Assembly (NCBI GenBank): GCA_938049225.1
Contig: CALICM010000024.1
Span: forward strand, 58,265-122,264
Direction of reading: 5' to 3'
Length of the DNA stretch: 64,000 nt
From: an uncultured Paracoccaceae bacterium
Lineage (GTDB): Bacteria > Pseudomonadota > Alphaproteobacteria > Rhodobacterales > Rhodobacteraceae
Each line of letters starts with the position of its first letter. Position 1 is the first letter of the stretch. Below, in pieces: positions 18,095 through 26,822 of the stretch. Made by a program: the position numbers and the translations under genes. The notes under the pieces are model-generated. The model did not search any database and was not told the origin of the DNA. It saw nothing but the letters and a program-made list of their open reading frames with translations.

Positions 18095-19240
18095 ATGACA
18101 CAAGACCAGATCCTAGCCAATGCGGCCTTGGTGCTGCCGGATGAAGTCATCTGCGGCAGCCTGGTCTTGCGGGACGGCCAGATCGCCGGGATGGATACCG
18201 GCGGTCGCGTTCCCGCCGGGGCAATCGACTGTGACGGGGACTATGTGGCCCCCGGTCTGGTCGAACTGCACACCGATAATTTAGAGCGTCACCTCACCCC
18301 ACGGCCGCAGGTGAACTGGCCGCATCGCGCCGCCATTATCGCGCATGATCGCGAGCTTGCGGGGACCGGGATCACCACGGTTTTTGATGCGATCCGGGTA
18401 GGCTCGATCGTCTCGGACGGCATGAAACGCTACAGCAAATATGCGCGAAGAATGGCGGACGAGATCCTGGGGATGCGCGCGGCGGGTGCGTTGAAGATCA
18501 GCCATCATCTACATCTGCGGGCCGAGATCTGTTCGGAGACCTTGATCGAGGAACTGGATGAATTTGGGCCAGAGGATCGGGTTGGGATCGTCTCATTGAT
18601 GGACCACACACCGGGGCAAAGGCAGTTTCGGGATATCACGAAGTTCCGGGATTATATCTGCGGCAAACACAGGCTGGATCATGCGGGTTTCGAGTTGTAC
18701 GTCGATTTTCTACACGGCTTGCAGCAGCGTTTAGGGGCCAAGCACGAGGCGGGCGCGGTGGCCGCGGCACGGCGCTATGGGGCGACTTTGGCCAGCCACG
18801 ACGATACAACGGCCGCGCAGGTGGCGACCTCGCACATGCATGGCGTGACGCTGGCCGAGTTTCCCACAACGGTTGAGGCCGCCCAGGCCTGTCACGCCGC
18901 TGGCATCAAGACGATTATGGGGGCACCGAACTTGGTACGCGGCGGTTCGCATTCCGGCAATGTGGCGGCGCTGGATCTGGCGCGCATCGACCGGCTGGAT
19001 ATCTTGTCATCCGACTATATCCCGGCGGGCCTGCTGATGGCGGCCGTGCAACTGGGCCAGGAATGGGATGACCTGGCCCGCGGCATCGCGACCGTGACCT
19101 CGGCGCCAGCGCGCGCGGTCGGACTGGTCGACCGGGGACGGTTGGAGGTGGGTCAACGGGCCGATCTGATCCGCTTTCGCCTGACCGACGAGACGCCTGT
19201 CTTTTCTCAGGTATGGTCGGCCGGACTTAGGGTGGCATGA
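18095..19240 (+). CDS. phnM: Ribophosphonate triphosphate hydrolase PhnM
   Basis: A 381-residue amidohydrolase-superfamily enzyme. Seen: VAPGLVELHTDNLERHL (metal-binding histidine region), GITTVFDAI, KISHHLHLRAEI, LASHDDTTAAQV and LSSDYIPAGLL, matching PhnM throughout. It removes pyrophosphate from alpha-D-ribose 1-methylphosphonate 5-triphosphate. ATG 18095 is chosen for the MTQDQILANAALVLP start; upstream in-frame ATGs would begin inside the divergent promoter area. The 3' end overlaps the NRPS gene by 34 bases, tail to tail. It appears intact although the upstream enzymes that make its substrate are gone. Confidence 0.9.
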   Translation: MTQDQILANAALVLPDEVICGSLVLRDGQIAGMDTGGRVPAGAIDCDGDYVAPGLVELHTDNLERHLTPRPQVNWPHRAAIIAHDRELAGTGITTVFDAIRVGSIVSDGMKRYSKYARRMADEILGMRAAGALKISHHLHLRAEICSETLIEELDEFGPEDRVGIVSLMDHTPGQRQFRDITKFRDYICGKHRLDHAGFELYVDFLHGLQQRLGAKHEAGAVAAARRYGATLASHDDTTAAQVATSHMHGVTLAEFPTTVEAAQACHAAGIKTIMGAPNLVRGGSHSGNVAALDLARIDRLDILSSDYIPAGLLMAAVQLGQEWDDLARGIATVTSAPARAVGLVDRGRLEVGQRADLIRFRLTDETPVFSQVWSAGLRVA

Positions 19241-22200
19241 GCCTGGTGCTTGGCCTGGTGGGTCAAGATCGCGTCAGTACACAGCGACAGCATCCCGGCC
19301 AAGCTGTGCAGCGCCACGGGTGTGTCAGCCTGCCATGAAAAACGGGTGCTATTATCAATCTGTCCGGCTGTTCGCATCAACACGCTCGGCGGAGAATGGG
19401 CGTGCCAGTCTTTGATCCTCGCGGCGGCCTCCGCCTGACGATCCTGGGCCAAGAGAAGTTCGACCAAGATACGGGCGGCGATCCGATACTTGGGATCTGC
19501 GTCCACTTGGCCTTGGGCGACGTCAGTGGCCAACCGCAGGTCGCCGCAGGCCAGGGACAACGCCATGAAAGGTACGCGGATCGTCAAGCCAAGGGGCATC
19601 GGCGCAAGGTTCAAAAGTTCTTTTACTTGCCCTGGCGTGGGCGGTTGTGGCGCTGTCAGCAAGGCGTGTAACGCGCAGCCGATGGTCTGGGAAAATGCCC
19701 CTGTTTGCAGTGTCTGGACAGGTGCCGAGGGGTCTTGCGCGAACTCTTGGACAGTCGGTACAAGGGCCGAGAGAATTTCTGGCGCGACCAAATCAAAATG
19801 GTTCGCCGTCGGGACACTGGTTGTCCGCAAATTGACCGAAGCTGTGCCGCGCCATTCCGTCAGCGGTGCATGCCCCAATTGAAACCGGGGCTGAACGGCC
19901 CGGTGGCACAGCAGCATTTGGGTTGCGGGCTGGTCAGGCGCTGGATCTGCCCATGTGGCGGCGATCTCGGACCATTCCTCGCGGGTCGCATGAAAAACGC
20001 CGCCGTCCAGGTTTAGGATCGGCGCCCCCTGATGGCCCCTGGCCTTAAGCGCCCGGTCGCAAATCCAAGCGAACCATCCCCCGAAAGAGAAACCACATAA
20101 AAGGGTGTTCCCGGTCGACAGATGGTCTTGCAACTGGTCCAGCAGCGGTGGGAGCAGCCGCGCCAGCGTATTCGGCGTGTAGACGCCGTCATCCGATGGT
20201 GGCGCATCGGCCCGGATTAACGTGTTGTCTGTGAAGACATGGTGTCCCAAGGTTCCCAGGAACTGAGTGGCGCCGGTTATACTGGGCAGGGCAATGATCA
20301 CAGGTTTCTCCGGGGCGGTGCCCTCTCGAACCACCTCGAGATAGGGTTTGGTTTTGCAGAGCGCGGGGGCGGCTGGGGTGGCCAGCAGGGCGGCTTGCTG
20401 GCTGATGGTGGGGCGCAGCATCAGGAACTCTTCGGCTATGTGCTGCCCAAAGCTCTGCTCGATGCGCAAGCACATGCGGATCAGATCGAGTGAGGTCGCC
20501 CCCAAGGTCAAAAGGTGCGTGTGGCGGTGCACTTTAGGGCGGGTGCCGCCATCAGTTTGCAATATGTCCTGCCAAAGGGTGGCGAGTTCGGCCTCGGTCG
20601 AACCGGGGGCTGGGGGGCCGCCATCATCGCGCTCGGCACCATCGGCGGTGGTTTTTGTGTCCTCAAGGATCTTCAGCAGGACTGTGTGAGACTTCTTGCC
20701 CGAGACCCCCATCGGCATGGTTTTGACGAACGTCACCGTGCGTGGAACTGCGGCCGACATCAGCCATTTGCGACATTCCGCCAGGACCTCGTCGCGCAGC
20801 GCTTCGGGGTCGGCGTTGGGGTTTGCCGGTTGGATCACCGCCTCGATCATATCGCTGCCGGTGCGGCGGGTGACCAGGACAGCGGCCTCGGCCACACTGT
20901 CCAGGGCGGTCATGATATGCTCGACCTCGTCCAATTCGATCCGCACGCCCGAGACCTTTGTCTGCCGATCCATACGGCCGATCAGGCGCAGGTTGCCGGT
21001 GCCGTCGATCCACGCCAGATCGCCGGTGCGAAAGAACCGTGCGCCCGGGAAATCAGGCAATTCCACCTGGGTCTGGGCGGTCATCGCCGGGTTCAAATAC
21101 CCTTGGATGGGCGCGGCGCAGCGGATCAAAACCTCGCCTGGCCAATGGGGCGGCAGGGGGGCTTGGGTTTGCGGATCGGCGATGACGACATCATATCCCG
21201 GAAGCGACAGTCCCAAGGGGATCGATGTTTCGGGCAGATCGTGCATCGTCCAGAAGGTGGCCCAAATGGCGGTTTCCGTGGGACCATAGTGGTTGAGCAC
21301 CGTCAGACTTGGCGCCTGTTTCCGAAGGTTTGCGGCAAGCGCATTGGGAAACACCTCGCCCGTCAGATTGAGAATGGCGTAGGGGCGCAGGCAGTCGGGA
21401 TCATCGCGAAGGGCGGCAGCCGCCACCGTTGGAGTGAGGCTGAGCATACGCGCACCCAGTTGAGCGGCCTGGTGCAGTGCATCTGGGGTGCGCCGCGTGA
21501 CATTTAAAAGGATCGCGGGATTGCCGCTGACCCACGGGATCCAAACGTCAAAGATCGAGACGTCAAACCCGATGTTCGGCCCCATCAGGCTGGGCATCGG
21601 GGGGAACTGGCCGGTACGGATCTGCCCCTCAAGCAGCCCCAAGATCATCGCCTGGCTGTCCAGGATCGTTTTCGGGGTGCCGGTTGAGCCGCTTGAGGTG
21701 AAGATTAGGGCCGTATCGGGGGGAAGTGTGACGGTTTTTTCATACCGTTTGGCCCGGCAGCACAGCATGGCGCCATCGAAACCGGTGATTGGCAGTGAAA
21801 GGCTGCTGTCGTCGTTCGGCGCCACACAGTCCAAATCCTCGGTACCAAACAGAATGAACCGCGCCCCGACAGCCTGGATCTGGGCTTGGGCGCGGGCAGT
21901 GGGCAATTGTTGGCCCAAAGGCATCAAGGGGATCTTGAGGCGAAACGCGGCGATTTGTGCCGCCAGGTAGAGCACACGGTTTCGGGCAGGCGTATCCGTC
22001 GCCATGCGGAATGCCAGGACGTCTTCGCCGGTAAGTCCTTGGTCTTGCAACAGCGTCGCAAGGCTGCGCGCCGCAGCGTCGAGCTCGGCAAAGCGTATCG
22101 CACCCCCATCCCAGCGCGCGGCCTCGCGCTCAGGCCAACGGGTCATGATTGCCTCGAAGAGCGCGGTCATGTCGCGGGGTGTGTCGGCCAACGCGCCCAG

Positions 22201-25155
22201 GACGGTTGGATCATCGGTCGCCGGGTGTGGGGCGAGTTGATGATGGCGGGGCGGCGTGGTGTCAGCTCGCCCTGGGGCGAGAGCGGCGAGCCGGTCGCGA
22301 TACGCGGCCAGTAGGCTGCGCATCCGTTCGGTCGAGAAACAGCCGGTGTCACAGCTTACCGTAAGCTTTGGCGAGGTGTTCTTGGTGGGGGGCACAAGGG
22401 CAAGTTCAAGCGCGGCCTGGGGTGCGGCGGATTTGATGAATGCCGTCGCGGTCAGTGCGGTGCCCAGCGTAAGCTGGGGGTGCAGGGCTTGTAGGGTTTG
22501 TGCCTCGTTCGCGACTTCGAACAGGTAGAGCGGGTCATCCGCCTTGGGGCGCTCTTCGGATGAGGTGGACAGGCTGTCGAAGAGCCGGTTCATGGTTTGG
22601 CGGGCGGTTTGGCCAAGCTGGTCAGGGTCCGTCTGGGCGCCCGAGATCGGGTCCAGCCGCACCAGCCGGGTTGCATTGCACAGCGTGGTGTAGTCGGCAG
22701 CCCCCTTGCGCCGCTGACCTGCGGTCCAGATCGCCGTCGGGGCGCCAGCCAGGTCCTGGATCAAACCGGCGAATAGGCTCGCGGCGACCGAGAAACTAGT
22801 GACACTTTGGGCTTGGGCAAAGTGCTCAAGCCCCTCCCAGAGTTCGGGATCCAGGTTTTGGGTTACGCGACGAACCGCCTTTAAGCGCGGCCCCTCCGCA
22901 TCCTGATGCAGACGTCCGGGCAGGTTTGTCAGATCGGCGGTGGGACCAGGGAGGGAGCCCATAAGGGCCTGCAGCGGCTGGGCGGGGGGCAGGGATTTGC
23001 CCAGCAAAGCGGCCTCGATCAGGCGCGGCAACAGGGCTTGACCGAAACCATCGGCCAGCGCTTCGTGCATGTCGCAAAGTAGAACTTTCGCGCCGCCGGA
23101 TGCCTGCACACAGATGGCACGGACAAGGCTGCTTTGGACTGTAAGGGCCTGCGCCACTGACACTTCTCCCAGAGGGTCGCGAAGCAGGCTTTGACGATCG
23201 GCACAGACCTGGAATGTTTGCAGGTCCCGGGGGCTGTTAGGGTCTGGCACAGCGTGCACGGTGCCGTCGGTGTCATAAGACAGATCCAGTCCAAGGGCTG
23301 GCTGGGTTCGACACACTTCGGCCCAAGCTTGGGCGATGTTGGGAGCCGAGAAATCCGGTCGCACGGTCATCGCTATAAGTGTTCGGTTGCGGCGCGGATG
23401 CGGGGTCAGCCGCTCTGCGACCCTGAGTCCCGTTATATGGGCCGAGGCGGCGAAGCCGTGGTCCCGGCGATCGGTGTCTGTGGGTGATGTTGATGGGTCG
23501 CGCCTGGCGACCTCGGACATCAGCGCCGCTGGGGTTTGGTGGGTCAACAGGCTTTCGAGGGGCAGGGACACGCCCTCGGATCGCTCGATAAGCAGCAACA
23601 GTTGCATCAGGCTGAGCGAGTCCGCGCCCAAAGCAAAGAGCGAGGCCTGATCGTCGAAATCCTCGCGCCCCAAGACCTGGGCAACAAATCCACGCATGCG
23701 GATTGCTTCGGCGCTTTGCGAGGCGGGTGGCGTAGGCGTCGCGACAGGCTGTGCATATTGCTTGGCGATGGCTGTGCGGCTGACTTTCCCTGACGCCTGA
23801 TTCGGCAGGCTATCGGTCAGGTGCACTGTTTTAGGCGTTTGCGCGAACGGCAAATGCTGGGCGGCATAGGCGATGATTTCCGCCGTGCTCGGCCTTGCGT
23901 CCGCCTTCGGAACGCAGAGTGCGGCGACCTCCTCACCCAGCGTGGGATGGGGGTGCGGGAACACCACCGCTTCGCTGATTGCCGGGTGGGTCAGTAGAAC
24001 GTCTTCGATATCGCTGGGGGATAGGGTTTCGCCGCCGCGGTTGATCTGTTCTTTGATGCGGCCGGTCAGCCACAACTGGCCCTTGTCATCCAGGCGCCCA
24101 AGATCGCCGGTGCGGAACCATTCGCCATGAAATGCCTCGGCGTTGGCCTCGGTTGGCCAAAGATAGCCGTGCATGACGTTTGGGCCTTTGACGCAGACCT
24201 CGCCTGTCGCGCCTGACGCCGTCGGTTGGCCTTCTGGGGTCATGATGGCGAGCGCGGCGCCGGGACTTGCCTGGCCCACCGAGCCGGGGGTCAAAGCGCC
24301 AGGCCGCCCGCTGGCCATTTGATGCGCGGCCTCGGTCATGCCATAAGCCTCGATCACCGGCACGCCGAAATAGGCCTCGGCCCGCGCGCGCAAGGCGGCC
24401 GGAAGCGCGGCTGAGGAAGTGCGCAGGAACCGCAGCTGATCAAGGGCGGCGGGGCGCTCTGCTGGGGCTGTTTCCAGCAGCGCATGCAACAAGGTGGGTA
24501 CCATCGACAACCAAGTCGGCGCGATCTGCGCCACTTGCTGCCAAAAGGCTGAGGGGTCGCGGGGCGTGATCGGGATCACCGTGCCACCGCTTTGCAGACC
24601 CGCGGATAAGACCGCGATGATCCCATGGATATGGGACAGCGGCATCAGTGTCGCGGTGCGGTCTTCAGGGCCCAAATCCAGGGCTTGCGTGATGCCAGTG
24701 ACCGAGGCCGCGACGTTGCCACGGCTCAGCCCCACCAGTTTCGGCGCCCCGGTCGTGCCGCTGGTTTGCAGCAGCAGCGCTGTGTCTGGGGCGTAGTGGG
24801 CGCATTCGGTTTGTGACGTGGCCCACGGCGGGCCAAAACCATCGGCGTTGGCGACGCTGACGGGAACCCCGATCTCATCAGCTGCATTGGCAACATCGCA
24901 GCCGGGTTGGTCCGTCAAAAGCACTTTTGGGCGCACGCGGGTCAAAAGCTGTCGGGCGGGGGTGGCGCCACAATACGGTTCCACCGGCGCTGTTGGGTAA
25001 AGAGATGGCAACAGCGCCATGAGGTGCGCGGAAAGCCCAGGGTCCGTTATGGCGAGGCAAACGGCAGTGCCGGGTTGGCAGCCCACCGCTTGCAGGGTGT
25101 CTGCCATCTGTTCGGTCTGACTTTGAAGCGAAATCAACTTCAGGGTGTGAATCAT
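19207..25155 (-). CDS. Stand-alone nonribosomal peptide synthetase, A-T-C-A-T-TE
   Basis: A 1982-residue multidomain enzyme. Order: acyl-activating domain A1 (1-465; TSGTTGAPK near 131, EAYGMTEAAHQM near 270, GRIKEQINRGGE); carrier T1 (Ser513 in GADSL); condensation domain (575-960) with HEALADG at 697-703 where HHxxxDG is usual; A2 (990-1490; SSGSTGTPK, FDVSIFDVW, NHYGPTETA near 1287, RIDL-type core then GVSGKK); carrier T2 (Ser1555 in GATSL); thioesterase (1620-1790; GFSFGG, Ser1690); then about 190 helical residues. A1 is closer to oxalyl-CoA synthetase/Pcs60 than to amino acid domains. The expected product is a small acyl-amino acid type compound released by the TE. No MbtH, phosphopantetheinyl transferase, exporter or regulator gene is adjacent. 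AAAGG precedes ATG 25155. Confidence 0.9.
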   Translation of the reverse strand: MIHTLKLISLQSQTEQMADTLQAVGCQPGTAVCLAITDPGLSAHLMALLPSLYPTAPVEPYCGATPARQLLTRVRPKVLLTDQPGCDVANAADEIGVPVSVANADGFGPPWATSQTECAHYAPDTALLLQTSGTTGAPKLVGLSRGNVAASVTGITQALDLGPEDRTATLMPLSHIHGIIAVLSAGLQSGGTVIPITPRDPSAFWQQVAQIAPTWLSMVPTLLHALLETAPAERPAALDQLRFLRTSSAALPAALRARAEAYFGVPVIEAYGMTEAAHQMASGRPGALTPGSVGQASPGAALAIMTPEGQPTASGATGEVCVKGPNVMHGYLWPTEANAEAFHGEWFRTGDLGRLDDKGQLWLTGRIKEQINRGGETLSPSDIEDVLLTHPAISEAVVFPHPHPTLGEEVAALCVPKADARPSTAEIIAYAAQHLPFAQTPKTVHLTDSLPNQASGKVSRTAIAKQYAQPVATPTPPASQSAEAIRMRGFVAQVLGREDFDDQASLFALGADSLSLMQLLLLIERSEGVSLPLESLLTHQTPAALMSEVARRDPSTSPTDTDRRDHGFAASAHITGLRVAERLTPHPRRNRTLIAMTVRPDFSAPNIAQAWAEVCRTQPALGLDLSYDTDGTVHAVPDPNSPRDLQTFQVCADRQSLLRDPLGEVSVAQALTVQSSLVRAICVQASGGAKVLLCDMHEALADGFGQALLPRLIEAALLGKSLPPAQPLQALMGSLPGPTADLTNLPGRLHQDAEGPRLKAVRRVTQNLDPELWEGLEHFAQAQSVTSFSVAASLFAGLIQDLAGAPTAIWTAGQRRKGAADYTTLCNATRLVRLDPISGAQTDPDQLGQTARQTMNRLFDSLSTSSEERPKADDPLYLFEVANEAQTLQALHPQLTLGTALTATAFIKSAAPQAALELALVPPTKNTSPKLTVSCDTGCFSTERMRSLLAAYRDRLAALAPGRADTTPPRHHQLAPHPATDDPTVLGALADTPRDMTALFEAIMTRWPEREAARWDGGAIRFAELDAAARSLATLLQDQGLTGEDVLAFRMATDTPARNRVLYLAAQIAAFRLKIPLMPLGQQLPTARAQAQIQAVGARFILFGTEDLDCVAPNDDSSLSLPITGFDGAMLCCRAKRYEKTVTLPPDTALIFTSSGSTGTPKTILDSQAMILGLLEGQIRTGQFPPMPSLMGPNIGFDVSIFDVWIPWVSGNPAILLNVTRRTPDALHQAAQLGARMLSLTPTVAAAALRDDPDCLRPYAILNLTGEVFPNALAANLRKQAPSLTVLNHYGPTETAIWATFWTMHDLPETSIPLGLSLPGYDVVIADPQTQAPLPPHWPGEVLIRCAAPIQGYLNPAMTAQTQVELPDFPGARFFRTGDLAWIDGTGNLRLIGRMDRQTKVSGVRIELDEVEHIMTALDSVAEAAVLVTRRTGSDMIEAVIQPANPNADPEALRDEVLAECRKWLMSAAVPRTVTFVKTMPMGVSGKKSHTVLLKILEDTKTTADGAERDDGGPPAPGSTEAELATLWQDILQTDGGTRPKVHRHTHLLTLGATSLDLIRMCLRIEQSFGQHIAEEFLMLRPTISQQAALLATPAAPALCKTKPYLEVVREGTAPEKPVIIALPSITGATQFLGTLGHHVFTDNTLIRADAPPSDDGVYTPNTLARLLPPLLDQLQDHLSTGNTLLCGFSFGGWFAWICDRALKARGHQGAPILNLDGGVFHATREEWSEIAATWADPAPDQPATQMLLCHRAVQPRFQLGHAPLTEWRGTASVNLRTTSVPTANHFDLVAPEILSALVPTVQEFAQDPSAPVQTLQTGAFSQTIGCALHALLTAPQPPTPGQVKELLNLAPMPLGLTIRVPFMALSLACGDLRLATDVAQGQVDADPKYRIAARILVELLLAQDRQAEAAARIKDWHAHSPPSVLMRTAGQIDNSTRFSWQADTPVALHSLAGMLSLCTDAILTHQAKHQAHATLSPADHT

Positions 25156-25161
25156 GTTTAC

Positions 25162-25207
25162 CTTTCGCGCGACCTTTAGCTTGCCATATCGGTATCTGGC
25201 GCGAAAG
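25162..25207 (-). promoter_or_regulatory. Inverted repeat covering the NRPS ribosome binding site
   Basis: CTTTCGCGC and GCGCGAAAG (25162-25170 and 25199-25207) form a perfect 9-bp inverted repeat with a 28-base spacer in the leader of the NRPS gene. The arm nearer the start contains the GAAAGG ribosome binding site, and the far arm lies in the T run of the degP terminator. It could hide the ribosome binding site or compete with termination. Confidence 0.4.
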
Positions 25208-25235
25208 AAAACGGCGGCAAGCTGATCCTGCCGCC
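25204..25235 (-). terminator. Intrinsic terminator of degP
   Basis: On the minus strand GGCGGCA (25235-25229) pairs with TGCCGCC (25219-25213) around a 9-base loop, followed by GTTTTCTTT. It lies 20 bases after the degP stop and before the NRPS start. Confidence 0.75.
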
Positions 25236-25254
25236 AATCGTTGCAATCCTGCTA

Positions 25255-26655
25255 TTAAGCCGCCGAAAGCTCGACGGTTACGAAGCGGCGCGCGCCCTCG
25301 CGCTCAACAAGCAGCAAAACGCTTTCGCGGTCGGCTGCCTTTGCGTCGGCCACAGCGCTACGCACCGCGTCTGGACCAGTGATTTGGGTTTGGTTAATCG
25401 ACAAAAGCCGATCTCCGCTTTGCAGCCCACTGTCCGCCGCCGTATCTGCGGCTTCGGCAATGATCACATCGGTGCCGGTTGCCTCAAGCGTCAAGCCAAG
25501 TTCGGGGATTTCGGCGAATCCTGCGGGCAGCACGGTGTTCGGGCTCTCAGCGCTGGCGCTTTCCAGCAAGGCGGGGCGAATATCAAGGCTGCGGGCGGCG
25601 CCGCTGCGCCAGATCTCGATGCTCGCGTCGCTGCCCACAGATGCCGCTGCCACGGCCCGGGTCAGGTCGCGCAGATCCTTGACCGGCGTGTTGTTGAACC
25701 CCAAGATCACATCGCCCGGCCGCAGACCTGCGGCTTGTGCAGGGCTGTCGGGGGTCACGTCGGACACCAGCGCGCCGCCCGGATCTGCCAGTCCCAGGCT
25801 GTCTGCGATATCCCGATCCACGGGTTGAATGGCGACACCGATCCACCCACGTTCGACCGTGCCGTCATCCAGAAGATCTGCGACAATTGATTGCGCCTGT
25901 TCCGAGGGGATCGCGAAGCCCAAGCCGATATTCCCGCCCGAGGGCGAGATGATCGCGGTGTTCACGCCGATCACCCGGCCGGACACGTCGAACAGCGGCC
26001 CGCCCGAATTGCCCCGGTTGATCGCCGCATCGACCTGTATGTAATCGTCATAGGGCCCCGAGCGAATGTCGCGGCCGCGCGCCGAGACGATCCCTGCGGT
26101 GACGGTCCCGTCCAAACCCAGCGGGTTGCCGATGGCAATCGCCCAATCGCCGACCTGCACGTCGTCAGAGGGGCCCCAGGTGACGGTGGGCAGGGCGCGA
26201 TCCACGTCGATCCGCAACACCGCGATGTCGATGCGGGTGTCGCGGCCGATCAATTCGGCCACAGCCTCGGTCCCGTCGTCCAGAATAACGGTGATCTCGT
26301 CGGCGCCCTGGACCACGTGGTTGTTGGTCACGATGACCCCATCAGCGTCGATAATGAAGCCCGAGCCGACACCCTGCTGCGGCCGGGCACGAGGTTCGGG
26401 GCTTTGGGGGAAGCCGCGGCGTTGGCCAAAGAACCGCTCCATGAACTCCTCCATCTCGTCGGGAATTGCCTGCGTGCGGCGGTCAACACCCCCCACTGTG
26501 CGCACGGTGACAACGGCGGGTTTGACCGCCTCGACCAGCGGTGCCAGTGATTGCATTTCAACAAGTGGTGTTTGTGCTTGCGCCATGGGGACCAGCGGTA
26601 CGGTGGCCAGCGCTGTGGCCAGCATCAGGGCTTTAAGGGGATTTGTGGATTTCAT
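25255..26655 (-). CDS. degP: Do/DegP-family periplasmic serine protease
   Basis: A 466-residue secreted protease-chaperone. Signal peptide at residues 1-27 (ending MAQAQ). The trypsin-like triad is His113 in NNHVVQGAD, Asp143 in RIDIAVLRID and Ser217 in GNSGGPLF. Two PDZ domains follow (about 255-345 and 370-460). It degrades or refolds damaged periplasmic proteins. It is divergent from a two-component pair, 167 bases apart, an arrangement recalling CpxRA control of degP in enterics. Confidence 0.95.
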   Translation of the reverse strand: MKSTNPLKALMLATALATVPLVPMAQAQTPLVEMQSLAPLVEAVKPAVVTVRTVGGVDRRTQAIPDEMEEFMERFFGQRRGFPQSPEPRARPQQGVGSGFIIDADGVIVTNNHVVQGADEITVILDDGTEAVAELIGRDTRIDIAVLRIDVDRALPTVTWGPSDDVQVGDWAIAIGNPLGLDGTVTAGIVSARGRDIRSGPYDDYIQVDAAINRGNSGGPLFDVSGRVIGVNTAIISPSGGNIGLGFAIPSEQAQSIVADLLDDGTVERGWIGVAIQPVDRDIADSLGLADPGGALVSDVTPDSPAQAAGLRPGDVILGFNNTPVKDLRDLTRAVAAASVGSDASIEIWRSGAARSLDIRPALLESASAESPNTVLPAGFAEIPELGLTLEATGTDVIIAEAADTAADSGLQSGDRLLSINQTQITGPDAVRSAVADAKAADRESVLLLVEREGARRFVTVELSAA

Positions 26656-26776
26656 GTGACTCTCCGTTCGTTGTGACTGCGCCCAAGTTTGGGCCCAATC
26701 CCCAGATGAGTGGCCAAGGTGGCATCGCGATTGCGGGAAGATTAAATATCTTTCATGGCCCCAGGGGGTGGGTTGC

Positions 26777-26791
26777 GTAAACCGGGGTGAA
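26777..26791 (+). promoter_or_regulatory. Candidate response-regulator box (GTAAA-N5-GTGAA)
   Basis: GTAAA (26777-26781) and GTGAA (26787-26791) form a direct repeat with 10-base period, the layout bound by OmpR-family regulators and very close to the CpxR consensus. It lies between divergent degP and the response regulator gene, so it could control both. Confidence 0.45.
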
Positions 26792-26822
26792 ACGGCATCT
26801 CCGATCCAGGAAAGGCAGGTCG

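Noticed and set aside
20515..21507. 330-codon open frame antisense to the NRPS
   Set aside because: Shadow frame; no recognisable protein features.
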